This document shows, piece by piece, positions 1 through 7,525 of a stretch of DNA of 64,000 nt (position 1 is the first letter of the stretch; the number at the start of each line of letters is the position of its first letter). Location: positions 124,001 through 188,000 of the forward strand of contig JAOAPI010000150.1 of the NCBI GenBank assembly GCA_025462865.1. Reading direction: 5' to 3'. The translations under genes were made by a program, and so were the position numbers. Source of the stretch: Candidatus Sulfotelmatobacter sp. GTDB lineage: Bacteria > Acidobacteriota > Terriglobia > Terriglobales > Acidobacteriaceae. The notes under the pieces were generated by a model. That model was not told where the DNA came from and did no database searches. It worked only from the letters and a program-made list of their open reading frames with translations.

Positions 1-94
1 CAATCAGAGCGGAGACTGCCAGAAACACGCGCGCGGTAGCCAGCCAGCGCTCGATGCGGCGTGTTTCACTGGCATCGGATGGCGCCTGCGCCAT
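1..94 (-). CDS. Partial gene, N-terminus only (probable membrane protein)
   Basis: An ATG at 92-94 on the minus strand opens a frame that runs off the left edge after 31 codons. The visible part begins with a short polar stretch followed by an Arg-rich segment and the start of a hydrophobic helix (RVFLAVSALI). Acidobacterial sensor kinases and diguanylate cyclases often begin in this way, but no domain is visible, so the function is unknown. It is divergent from the histidine kinase to its right, and the 230-odd bases between them presumably hold both promoters. Confidence 0.45.
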   Translation of the reverse strand, partial: MAQAPSDASETRRIERWLATARVFLAVSALI

Positions 95-342
95 TCCAAA
101 AAAACGGTGATTGGTATTCGCGTACAAACTCAATTTACTTCCTGCTCGGCTCGGAGTTATTCAGTACTTTGGAAGCGCCTCGCATACTATTGATAAGAAA
201 GATTGGTAGCAAGCAAAACTTTATTTAGCCCCGGACTCGTGTTTAGGCCTCACTTATTGCTGTCATCTTACTGCCTGCTTGAGGATTACTTACGTAACCA
301 GTGCCTTTTCTGAGCGCAGTCTAAAATAGCAGCGAGGATCGT
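95..342. promoter_or_regulatory. Divergent intergenic region
   Basis: About 250 bases between the partial minus-strand gene and the histidine kinase frame. It is clearly more AT-rich than the flanking coding sequence and has no convincing open frame. Promoters for both genes must lie here, but I cannot name -35/-10 boxes with confidence. A Shine-Dalgarno-like GAGG at 334-337 sits just before the open kinase frame. Confidence 0.3.
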
Positions 343-471
343 ATTTTCCTGCGCGCCTTTTCCAAATTTTGGACCGCCGCGGTCGCAATCTGTCTGGCGA
401 CTCTGGTTCTGGCTGCGCTGTTTCTGCCAAACTCATTCGGTCTTAAAGCCCTCAGTGATGTCATCCAGTGC

Positions 472-2112
472 GTGCTGCTGTTTTCCGGGGCCATGTCTCT
501 CATCCCTCATGTGGTCCGATCACGCGGGCGCTTGCGCCTGTTTTGGACGCTCATCACCACCGGCATCACATTCTGGTTCACTTATCAGCTGTATTGGACG
601 TATTTCGAAGTCTGGCTTCGCACCGATGTCCCGGATTTGTGCGCCGCCGACATGGTTCTGTTTCTACATATTGTGCCTTTGATGGCCGCCTTGGCGATTC
701 GTCCTCATGCCCCGCAAGATGAATACGCCGCGCAACTTCGGCGCCTCGATTTTGCTCTATTAATGGTCTGGTGGGGATATCTCTACATTCTTATTGTGAT
801 TCCCTGGCAGTATGTCGTCGCCGACATCAAGGCTTATAACACCAATCTGAACGCATTGTATCTCCTTGAAAAGGTCGTTTTCCTGACTACCTTATTCATG
901 GCCTGGAGGGGAAGCAAGGGCGGCTGGAAAACTTTTTACGCGAATCTGTTCGGCGGCTGCCTCACTTACGCTGCCAGTTCCTATTTCGCCAATTGGGCTC
1001 TCAACCGAAATTCTTACTACAGCGGAAGTCTCTACGATATTCCTCTGGCGGTCTCAATGGCCTGGGTTACTGTAACCGGTCTTTGGACGGGCGAGAGCGA
1101 ACCGCAGGCCGGCGTCCGCACCACTTCCACCTGGCACGGAGTATGGCTGGCCCGGCTGGGCATGATCGCGGCCTTTTCCCTTCCGCTTTTCGCCGCTTGG
1201 TCGCTACTGAACGAGCCGATTCCTTCGCGTATACGTTCATTTCGCCTGGTCTTGACTCTGGCGGCTGCGCTTCTCATGGGCTTCATGGTTTTCGTCCGTC
1301 AGCGCCTGCTCGACCGGGAATTGCTTCGCTTACTGACTCACTCGCGCGAGTCCATCGCCAATCTGAAACGTTTGCAGGTGCAAATCACGGAGTCCGAAAA
1401 GCTGGCCTCCATCGGACAACTAGTAGGAGGGGCTGCGCACGAACTGAACAATCCCATCACTGCCATGCTGGGTTATTCCGATCTGTTGATGAGCACCTTA
1501 CTAACCCCTGAGCAGAGCGATCTGGCAGGAAAAATTGGGCAGCATGTGCGCCGCACCAGGTCGCTGGTGGCCAGTCTGCTAGGTTTTGCCAAGCAAGGTC
1601 CAGCGGCGATGGCGCCCGTGGATCTCAACACTTTGCTGCGCACGGCTATTAAACTCTCACAACCGCAGTGGCAAGCTCTTCACATCGAAGTGCACACAGA
1701 CTTTGCACAAGAACTTCTGCTTGTGCGCGGAGATTCCAATCAGTTGCTCCAGGTTTACGTTCAGATTATTAACGACGCGCTCCATGTAATTGATCAACAT
1801 GGCGCTCGCAACCTCACCATCGTTTCCGCAAACAGGGACGGCATCGCCATCGTCAATATTTCGGATACCGAGGTCGCCGGCAGTTTCGCGGAATACAAGG
1901 AGCAGGGCCCCGGATCTCCGGAGACCCTTTCCGGCCTGGGCCTAAGCGCCTGCCAGGGTATTTTGCGTCAACATCAGGGGAAACTTCTGTGGCAGCAAGA
2001 TCGCAGTACTGGAACCCGCATCCGCATTGAGATTCCGGTTATCCCCCCGTCGCCGGAGAAATCGACTGGATCTGGAGTTCCGGTGATGTGGCAACCTCAA
2101 CCGTCCGCTTAA
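472..2112 (+). CDS. Membrane sensor histidine kinase
   Basis: Two-component sensor kinase. The N-terminal half is a set of about seven hydrophobic segments with no recognisable ligand domain. A coiled linker leads into a HisKA domain with the phospho-acceptor motif HELNNPITAMLGYSDLL. The C-terminal ATPase domain keeps an N-box-like NDALHVID and a G2-like GLGLSACQG, but the usual DxGxG box is degenerate (SDTEVAGS), so kinase activity may be weak or altered. The listed start is the first canonical one, a GTG without a ribosome site. The frame stays open upstream to 325 and encodes another membrane helix, so the true start may be a rare codon such as the ATT at 343 (GAGG at 334-337). No response regulator is adjacent. 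The 3' end overlaps rlmN tail-to-tail by 74 nt. Confidence 0.85.
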   Translation: MLLFSGAMSLIPHVVRSRGRLRLFWTLITTGITFWFTYQLYWTYFEVWLRTDVPDLCAADMVLFLHIVPLMAALAIRPHAPQDEYAAQLRRLDFALLMVWWGYLYILIVIPWQYVVADIKAYNTNLNALYLLEKVVFLTTLFMAWRGSKGGWKTFYANLFGGCLTYAASSYFANWALNRNSYYSGSLYDIPLAVSMAWVTVTGLWTGESEPQAGVRTTSTWHGVWLARLGMIAAFSLPLFAAWSLLNEPIPSRIRSFRLVLTLAAALLMGFMVFVRQRLLDRELLRLLTHSRESIANLKRLQVQITESEKLASIGQLVGGAAHELNNPITAMLGYSDLLMSTLLTPEQSDLAGKIGQHVRRTRSLVASLLGFAKQGPAAMAPVDLNTLLRTAIKLSQPQWQALHIEVHTDFAQELLLVRGDSNQLLQVYVQIINDALHVIDQHGARNLTIVSANRDGIAIVNISDTEVAGSFAEYKEQGPGSPETLSGLGLSACQGILRQHQGKLLWQQDRSTGTRIRIEIPVIPPSPEKSTGSGVPVMWQPQPSA

Positions 2113-3334
2113 GCTGCCCGCACGCCGCGTAGATATCCCGTCCCCGCGGCCTCCTCACAAACGCAGGAATTCCTGCATCTCGCAGTATTTGTTGGAACAC
2201 CCCAACCTGCTCAGCACCTGGAGTCGTGAAATCAATACCCGGCCCCGGATTCAGAGCGATCAGATTCACCTTGCAACGCAACCCCCGCAACAACTCAGCC
2301 ACTTCTTTCGCATTCTCCGCCCGGTCGTTTACTCCACCCAGCAGCACGTACTCAAATGTGATCCACTCCCGCGTGCGCAGGGGAAACTCGCGTGCCGCCG
2401 TCATCAGCATTTCCAGATTCCATTTCTTGTTCAGGGGCATCAACCGCGTGCGCAACGTGTCATTAGGTGCATTCAGCGAAATCGCCAGCTTCGGCCGAAT
2501 GGCTTCCCTGCCAAAGTCATGGATGCGGGGCACAATCCCTGCCGTCGACACCGTCATCCGCCGCTCCGCGATGCCAACTCCCTCGACTAATAGTCGCGAC
2601 GCCTTGATGAAATTCTCGTAATTCAGAAACGGCTCGCCCATGCCCATGAAAACCAGGTTAATGCGATCCTCTGGCGGCGAAACTACCTGATCCTTAAGCA
2701 CCGCGCAAACCTGCCCCACAATTTCGCCCGCAGTCAGGTTGCGTTTTACCCCGAGCAGAGCTGTAAGACAGAACTGGCAATCCACAGCGCAACCCACCTG
2801 GCTGGAAATACAAATCGTCGACCCGCCTGGTCGGCCCTGATTTTGTCTGTTGCGATTTTGGGTAGGATGTTCTTGGTCAGGGTGATGTTGGTCAGGGCGG
2901 GGCAGGCCTTCAAGGCCTGCATTAAGACCTGTCTCTCGAAACTGGGCTTTAGCCCCTGAGGTACCTATGCCCGAACTCTCAGCTTCCTCCCCTGCCTCAC
3001 TCCCATCTCCCGCTTCCCCGCCATCACCCTCCGGCATCCACACAGTCTCGACGCTCTGCCCATCGGCGAAGCCAATCAAATACCGCACCGTGCCATCCAC
3101 CGACACAAATTTCTTCTCGATCCGCGCCGCCCCTACGGTCACCCCGCTCTGCGCCAGCCGCTCGCGAAACTGCTGCGGCAGTGTGGAAACCTCCTCCAGC
3201 GTTTCAACTCGCTGGCGATACACCGCATCCATGATCTGCTTGGCCCGGTAGGCAGGCTCGCCGGCTTCGCTAATGATGGCCGAAAGTTCCCCTTGATCCA
3301 TTCCGAGCAGCGACGATGTTAAAGCCTTAGCCAT
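2039..3334 (-). CDS. rlmN: 23S rRNA (adenine-2503-C2)-methyltransferase RlmN, with in-frame insertion
   Basis: Radical-SAM enzyme that methylates A2503 of 23S rRNA and A37 of some tRNAs. The [4Fe-4S] motif GCAVDCQFC and the C-terminal methyl-transfer cysteine in RDIYAACGQL are both present, so all catalytic residues look intact. Between the conserved VETVWMPEGD and the TICISSQVGC stretch, where normal family members have a few residues, there are about 65 extra residues: first a Gly/Glu/Ser run, then an Asn/Gln/His/Pro-rich run encoded by palindromic repeat DNA. The chosen ATG gives MAKALTSSLLG; ATG and TTG codons lie 11 and 18 codons upstream, and none has a strong ribosome site. Confidence 0.93.
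   Translation of the reverse strand: MAKALTSSLLGMDQGELSAIISEAGEPAYRAKQIMDAVYRQRVETLEEVSTLPQQFRERLAQSGVTVGAARIEKKFVSVDGTVRYLIGFADGQSVETVWMPEGDGGEAGDGSEAGEEAESSGIGTSGAKAQFRETGLNAGLEGLPRPDQHHPDQEHPTQNRNRQNQGRPGGSTICISSQVGCAVDCQFCLTALLGVKRNLTAGEIVGQVCAVLKDQVVSPPEDRINLVFMGMGEPFLNYENFIKASRLLVEGVGIAERRMTVSTAGIVPRIHDFGREAIRPKLAISLNAPNDTLRTRLMPLNKKWNLEMLMTAAREFPLRTREWITFEYVLLGGVNDRAENAKEVAELLRGLRCKVNLIALNPGPGIDFTTPGAEQVGVFQQILRDAGIPAFVRRPRGRDIYAACGQLKRTVEVATSPELQIQSISPATGG
2822..3025. repeat. Palindromic repeat element inserted in rlmN
   Basis: Stretch that encodes the extra residues of RlmN. It contains a near-perfect 19-nt palindrome (GCAGGCCTT C AAGGCCTGC, 2902-2920), a second short palindrome around GGGCTTTAGCCC (2944-2955), and an imperfect direct repeat TTGGTCAGGG at about 2873 and 2888. 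Similar 'GGGCTAAAGCCC' and 'GGCCTTGAAGGCC' units are, from memory, dispersed intergenic repeats in acidobacterial genomes. Here the element keeps the reading frame open. Its exact boundaries are not defined by target duplications I can see. Confidence 0.6.
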
Positions 3335-3504
3335 AAGGTAACGGTTATAGGATACCCGTAACTCCATGATTATAAACGGATAAATCAATTATTAACAGAC
3401 TCCATGTCCAGCCTCGCAAATATGTAAGAATGATACGTGACGTCCTCGAGCCGACTTTCGCATCAAAGTTAGGTTAACCTTTTTCGAGGACTCGATCTAT
3501 TCAC

Positions 3505-4782
3505 ATGGTAAAAGAAGTACGCAATATTCGCCGTCAGGTGTTGCCCCACGGCCTCACCGTTATCACCGAGCAGATGGAGCACATCCGTTCGGCTTCCATT
3601 GGCATTTGGCTCGAGACAGGTTCACGGGACGAAACGCCGCAGGCTAACGGCATCTCCCACTTCATCGAGCACATGGTCTTCAAAGGCACCAAGCACCGCA
3701 CTGCCGAGGAGATCGCCCGCCAGGTCGATTCCATCGGTGGCAACATGGACGCCTTCACCTCCAAAGAATGCATCTGCTTTAACGTCAAGGTCCTGGATGA
3801 AAACGTTCCTGTCGCCCTTGAGATTCTCACCGATCTCGTCCTGCACCCCACATTCACCTCGGAAGATATCGCCCGCGAACGTGGCGTGATCCTCGAAGAA
3901 ATCAAAATGGACGAGGACAATCCCGACTACCTCGTCCACGAAATCTTCACCCAGAACTTTTGGAAAGATCATCCGCTCGGCAAGCCGATCCTGGGTACGA
4001 AAGAAACGGTCAAGAAGTTCGAGCGCGAAGCCGTGCTCGACACTTATTCACACCGCTTCGCTCCCGGCAACATTATCGTAGCCGCTGCGGGGCATCTTGA
4101 CCACGACCAGTTCGTTGATCTTGTCGTCAAACACTTCGAACACCTGAAGCCCGCGAAGAACGGCTTCCACTCCGCTGAACCAAAAATCGTTCCCCGCATC
4201 GTGCTGCGCAACAAAAAAGCTCTCGAGCAAGTGCAGCTCTGCATCGGCGTTCCCGCCTATCCGATCGCTCACGAGAAGCGCCACGCCGGCTACATTCTCA
4301 ACACTCTGCTCGGCGGCGGCATGAGTTCCCGCCTCTTCCAGAATATCCGCGAGCGTCAGGGTCTGGCCTATTCGATTTATAGCGACCTCAATCCCTACCG
4401 CGATACTGGATGCATGGCCGTTTACGCCGGCACTTCGCTTGCCTCGGCCGCGAAAGTAGTGCGCTCCGTGGTCAACGAATTTCGCGATCTGAAAAATAAG
4501 CCCGTGCCGGAAGAAGAACTGCGCCGCTCAAAAGATCAGCTTAAGGGCAGCCTGATGCTCTCACTCGAATCGAGCACCGCCCGCATGTCAAACCTGGCTC
4601 GACAGGAAATGTATTTCGACCACTTCCAGGACCTCGACGAACTGATCGAAAAGATCGAAGCCGTCACCGCAGACGACCTGCAGAGCCTGGCCCAGGAATT
4701 TTTCAAGACAGAATCCATCGCTGTTACTGCGCTCGGCAATTTGAGCGGTTTGAAGATATCCCGCGACCAGCTCGCGTGCTGA
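3505..4782 (+). CDS. M16 family zinc metallopeptidase
   Basis: Pitrilysin/processing-peptidase-like protease of 425 residues, the single-unit size of the bacterial M16B family. The inverted zinc motif HFIEH lies at residues 52-56, and the downstream acidic ligand is in the EEIKMDEDNPD region. The C-terminal half has the usual R/Y-type substrate motif region (GGGMSSRLFQNIRERQGLAY). No signal peptide is seen, so it is probably cytoplasmic and degrades peptides. It starts 170 bases downstream of the divergent rlmN. A CGAGGA lies upstream at a rather long distance from the ATG. Its physiological substrate is unknown. Confidence 0.93.
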   Translation: MVKEVRNIRRQVLPHGLTVITEQMEHIRSASIGIWLETGSRDETPQANGISHFIEHMVFKGTKHRTAEEIARQVDSIGGNMDAFTSKECICFNVKVLDENVPVALEILTDLVLHPTFTSEDIARERGVILEEIKMDEDNPDYLVHEIFTQNFWKDHPLGKPILGTKETVKKFEREAVLDTYSHRFAPGNIIVAAAGHLDHDQFVDLVVKHFEHLKPAKNGFHSAEPKIVPRIVLRNKKALEQVQLCIGVPAYPIAHEKRHAGYILNTLLGGGMSSRLFQNIRERQGLAYSIYSDLNPYRDTGCMAVYAGTSLASAAKVVRSVVNEFRDLKNKPVPEEELRRSKDQLKGSLMLSLESSTARMSNLARQEMYFDHFQDLDELIEKIEAVTADDLQSLAQEFFKTESIAVTALGNLSGLKISRDQLAC

Positions 4783-4787
4783 GAGCT

Positions 4788-4830
4788 GTGCACTACCCTG
4801 TGTTCCTCCGTGTCCCCTGTGGTTAAGCCT
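4788..4830 (+). repeat. Dispersed CTGTGTCCTCTGTGGTTAAG-type repeat, copy 1
   Basis: The segment reads roughly CCCTGTGTTCCTCCGTGTCC followed by CCTGTGGTTAAG. A related copy lies at 12290-12322. The type is common between genes in many bacteria (reverse-strand reading CTTAACCACAGAGGACACAGAGG). It sits just after the M16 protease stop. Confidence 0.6.
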
Positions 4831-4936
4831 TTGATCTCCCCATTTGTAACTTTCTTCCTCGCGGCTCATCCCATCTCGGCCTGCAGATAAAACCTGCCGG
4901 ACACCTAAATCGAGATTTTCCTCCAAGGAGAAAACT

Positions 4937-5224
4937 ATGAAGAAGATTTTCGGCAATTTCGCGCTCGCCTGTATTTTGATGGCCTCGATCGCCTTCGCTC
5001 AGGATGCGATGAAGCAGGATTCCATGAAACAAGACAGCGCCCAGCAAGACAGCATGAAAAAAGATGATTCGATGAAAAACGATTCCATGAAAAAGGACGA
5101 CACCAAGAAGACCAAGAAATCCAAGACCGCGAAGAAAGACATGAAGAAGAAGGACAACATGAAGCACGACGACAACATGAAACACGATGACAGTATGAAA
5201 AACGACGAAATGAAGCAGAACTAG
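4937..5224 (+). CDS. Secreted MxKDx pentapeptide-repeat small protein
   Basis: A 95-residue protein with a clear signal peptide (ALACILMASIAFAQ) followed by a mature part made almost wholly of repeats around MKxD (for example DSMKKDDSMKNDSMKKDD) and Lys-rich linkers. This matches the pentapeptide MXKDX repeat family as I recall it; the family has no established role. The strong ribosome site AAGGAGA at 4925-4931 supports the start. Composition (Met, Lys, Asp, no Cys) suggests an unstructured, charged periplasmic polypeptide; metal or stress roles would be speculation. Confidence 0.85.
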   Translation: MKKIFGNFALACILMASIAFAQDAMKQDSMKQDSAQQDSMKKDDSMKNDSMKKDDTKKTKKSKTAKKDMKKKDNMKHDDNMKHDDSMKNDEMKQN

Positions 5225-5240
5225 TTCCCGGTCGTATCAA

Positions 5241-5334
5241 TGTCATCCCGAGCAACGCGAGGGACCTTGGTTTTCGCCTGCAGTACCGGCACTGCGAGCC
5301 AACACCAAGGTCCCTCTCTTGGCTCGAGATGACA
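5241..5334. repeat. Long imperfect inverted repeat (TGTCATCCCGAG type)
   Basis: Left arm 5241-5270 and right arm 5305-5334 are complementary at 26 of 30 positions, with a 34-nt spacer. The outer ends read TGTCATC and GATGACA. The inner arms carry GAGGGACCTTGG and CCAAGGTCCCTC. Similar elements are scattered through many genomes. It lies between two convergent genes, so the transcript would form a large hairpin that could stop or stabilise either mRNA. Confidence 0.75.
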
Positions 5335-5371
5335 AATGTGTTTTAGTCCGCGCTCATCCGGTCTATGAATT

Positions 5372-6016
5372 CTATTGTCCCGCCGTGCTGAACACTTCCT
5401 GCGGCTCATTCTCTTCGTCGACCTTCGCCCGAGCCCCGTCAGCGCCTTGCCCACCGTCTTCCCGCGTCAATCCCGTCTTTAAATACTGCCGCAAACACCG
5501 CGGACACGGCACATACCCTTCCCGCATCGCTTCTTTCGCCGTCAGCGTCCGCTCCGTCGCCTTGTCATGAATGAACTCACACCCCGGCACATGAAACAAT
5601 TTAGCTCCTGACGAAACTATAACCACCATGTCGGGAGGAATATCCTTCGCCGGCACCGCGTGCTGGGATCTGAGCGGATGTCCATTCCTCGACGAACTCG
5701 TCATCAGCAGAGTCCCCGCAATCAAAACCATCGCTGCCGCCGGCACCAGCCACGCCGACCAGTGCGACCATCCGCTTTCCTTCACTGCCACTTTCGTCGC
5801 CAGTCTCTTTTCTAATCTGCGGCCAAAACCAGCAGGTACCTCCAGCATTCGCTCATCCCCATAGAGCGCAACCACGTTCCGCGTTCCCGCCAACACCGAT
5901 GCACACTTGCTGCATGTCCGAAAATGTTCATCCATCGACGAACGCAGCGCCGCATCCACATCTCCGTCAACGTAATTCGAAATCTCTCTCCACACCTGAT
6001 CGCAGTTGACTACCAT
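5372..6016 (-). CDS. Anti-sigma factor with N-terminal zinc finger and C-terminal Ada-like Cys/His motif
   Basis: Putative anti-sigma factor of 214 residues. The N-terminus holds the zf-HC2/ZAS motif HFRTCSKC, followed by a linker and a single membrane helix (WLVPAAAMVLIAGTLLM). The C-terminal, predicted periplasmic, part contains FHVPGCEFIH and, about 25 residues later, VPCPRCLRQYL. This Cys/His spacing resembles the zinc domain of Ada. The ATG at 6014-6016 overlaps the sigma stop by 7 nt and follows an AAAGGGA, so the two are translationally coupled. Expected role is to hold the ECF sigma inactive until an envelope or redox signal arrives (inference). Confidence 0.8.
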   Translation of the reverse strand: MVVNCDQVWREISNYVDGDVDAALRSSMDEHFRTCSKCASVLAGTRNVVALYGDERMLEVPAGFGRRLEKRLATKVAVKESGWSHWSAWLVPAAAMVLIAGTLLMTSSSRNGHPLRSQHAVPAKDIPPDMVVIVSSGAKLFHVPGCEFIHDKATERTLTAKEAMREGYVPCPRCLRQYLKTGLTREDGGQGADGARAKVDEENEPQEVFSTAGQ

Positions 6017-6666
6017 GGCTTGGTCCCTTTCTCGAACGGAAGCCGGCTGAACCAGCCCTGCTCCCATCCGGCGGCCAGCAGATCGCGCAGCATTAGCCGC
6101 GCCCGCAACAGCCGCGTCTTCACCGAAGCCACCGTGATTCCCAGCGCTTCGGCCGTCTCCTGAATATTCAAATGTTCCATGTCGCGCAGCATGAAGACCT
6201 CGCGATATTTGCGGTCGAGCGTCCCCAGCGCCTCCGCCAGCCGCTGTCGCACCTCTTTGCGCTCGAGCGCCTCCGACGGAATCTCGCGCCAGTCAGCAAA
6301 ATCCCGCGGCGCGTATTCGTTTTCTTCCTCACGCCGATCGTCCAGTCCTTCCATGCGCACTGTCCGCTCCCTTCGCCGGCGCATCAGTGCCTCATTCACC
6401 GTGATCTGAATCAGCCACGTGCTGAACCGGGCCTCAGCGCGAAATTGCCGGATATTCGAGAACGCCTTCAGCATCGCTTCCTGCGCCGCATCCTCCGCGT
6501 CATGCTCGTTGCGCAAAATTGCCAGAGCCGCCGCATAGACCCGCCGCTCATACGGCCGCACCAGCTCGTAGAACAACTCGCGCTGCCCGCCCTGCACGCT
6601 CAAGATCAAATCCTGCTCGCGGATGCCGGCCTGCCCCGGATTTTCGACACTGGTATTCAAAACCAT
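6010..6666 (-). CDS. ECF RNA polymerase sigma factor
   Basis: Sigma-70 family protein of 218 residues with region 2 (EDAAQEAMLKAFSNIRQF, then FSTWLIQITVNEALMRRRR) and region 4 (LNIQETAEALGITVASVKTR). No extra C-terminal domain. The downstream overlapping gene is its likely membrane anti-sigma. Upstream on the same strand, 99 nt away, lies a cytochrome b and a molybdoenzyme, so these may be either targets or simply operon neighbours. Confidence 0.93.
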   Translation of the reverse strand: MVLNTSVENPGQAGIREQDLILSVQGGQRELFYELVRPYERRVYAAALAILRNEHDAEDAAQEAMLKAFSNIRQFRAEARFSTWLIQITVNEALMRRRRERTVRMEGLDDRREEENEYAPRDFADWREIPSEALERKEVRQRLAEALGTLDRKYREVFMLRDMEHLNIQETAEALGITVASVKTRLLRARLMLRDLLAAGWEQGWFSRLPFEKGTKPW

Positions 6667-6765
6667 TCTTGCTTCCGAGTTTCTTCGCGCATCCGACCAA
6701 ATATTTGATCAACCACCAAGCTCACGAAGCATCACGACAAACTTTCTGAATGTTTTACCAACCGT

Positions 6766-7482
6766 TCAGTAATCCGGATCCCTTTTCCATCCAGTCAACA
6801 TGGACATAAAATTATTCCACCCGTGCAGAATCACCATCACCAGATGTCCGAGCACAAAAAATAAAATTGCCCACATCACTACAAAATGCCAGATGCGTGC
6901 CCAGTGAAATCCTCCCATCATCCATGCCAGCCAGGAAAACTGAACCGGCTTCCATACCGCGAGCCCGGTCAGTACCGACAAAACGCCCAGCAAAATAGCA
7001 GTCGTATACGCTTGCTTCTGCAAAGGGTTGTAGGCTTCGCGCACCGGAGGCTTCGCCCCAAAAAAGAAATAATGCTTCACCATCGGCCACACTCCAGGAA
7101 TGTCACGAGGGGTGAACAGAACCTGCCGATAGTTCCCGCTAAAAATCTGGTACCCCAAATAAAGAATGCCGGTCCCCATGTAGATCCACATGAAAGTCAG
7201 GTGCCACTGCAGCGCGCCCCCCAGCCACCCGCCGATGGCGAACGCTTTCGGCCAATTCAATAAATCTTTCTGCGGAATCTTCGCCCCAAAACTCGGGAAC
7301 GCACGAAAGATCTGCAGCCCGCTGCCCACCATCACAAACAGCGCGACCGTATTCACCCAGTGGCACAGCCTCACGACGTACGGATGCTCGTAAATCGCAC
7401 GCGCAACCACCACAGGCGATTCTTCTTCTCCGCCAGTGCCCTTTTCCTTGGTCTGAACAATCTCGATTACTGCGCCGTTCAT
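6766..7482 (-). CDS. Cytochrome b561 / Ni,Fe-hydrogenase-type b-cytochrome membrane subunit
   Basis: Integral membrane di-heme cytochrome b of 238 residues with four main hydrophobic helices. Candidate heme ligands are the histidines in RLCHWVNT, LQWHLTFMW, RIWHFVVMW and LGHLVMVILHGW. A good AGGGAGG ribosome site precedes the ATG. It follows the sulfite-oxidase-like gene by 43 nt on the same strand, so it most likely exchanges electrons between the quinone pool and that periplasmic enzyme. It differs from MsrQ/YedZ, the usual partner of MsrP. It is not linked to the hydrogenase operon 39 kb away. Confidence 0.85.
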   Translation of the reverse strand: MNGAVIEIVQTKEKGTGGEEESPVVVARAIYEHPYVVRLCHWVNTVALFVMVGSGLQIFRAFPSFGAKIPQKDLLNWPKAFAIGGWLGGALQWHLTFMWIYMGTGILYLGYQIFSGNYRQVLFTPRDIPGVWPMVKHYFFFGAKPPVREAYNPLQKQAYTTAILLGVLSVLTGLAVWKPVQFSWLAWMMGGFHWARIWHFVVMWAILFFVLGHLVMVILHGWNNFMSMLTGWKRDPDY

Positions 7483-7525
7483 GATCCAACCTCCCTAACG
7501 TTGCTATCCCGACGAGGTGTCGCCG

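Noticed and set aside
2039-3334. Treating the RlmN insertion as a frameshift or assembly error
   Set aside because: The frame continues cleanly on both sides into conserved motifs, so a real in-frame insertion is the simpler reading.
6766-7482. Assigning the b-type cytochrome as the hydrogenase electron acceptor
   Set aside because: It is 39 kb from the hydrogenase and next to a molybdoenzyme gene with a matching strand and a short gap.
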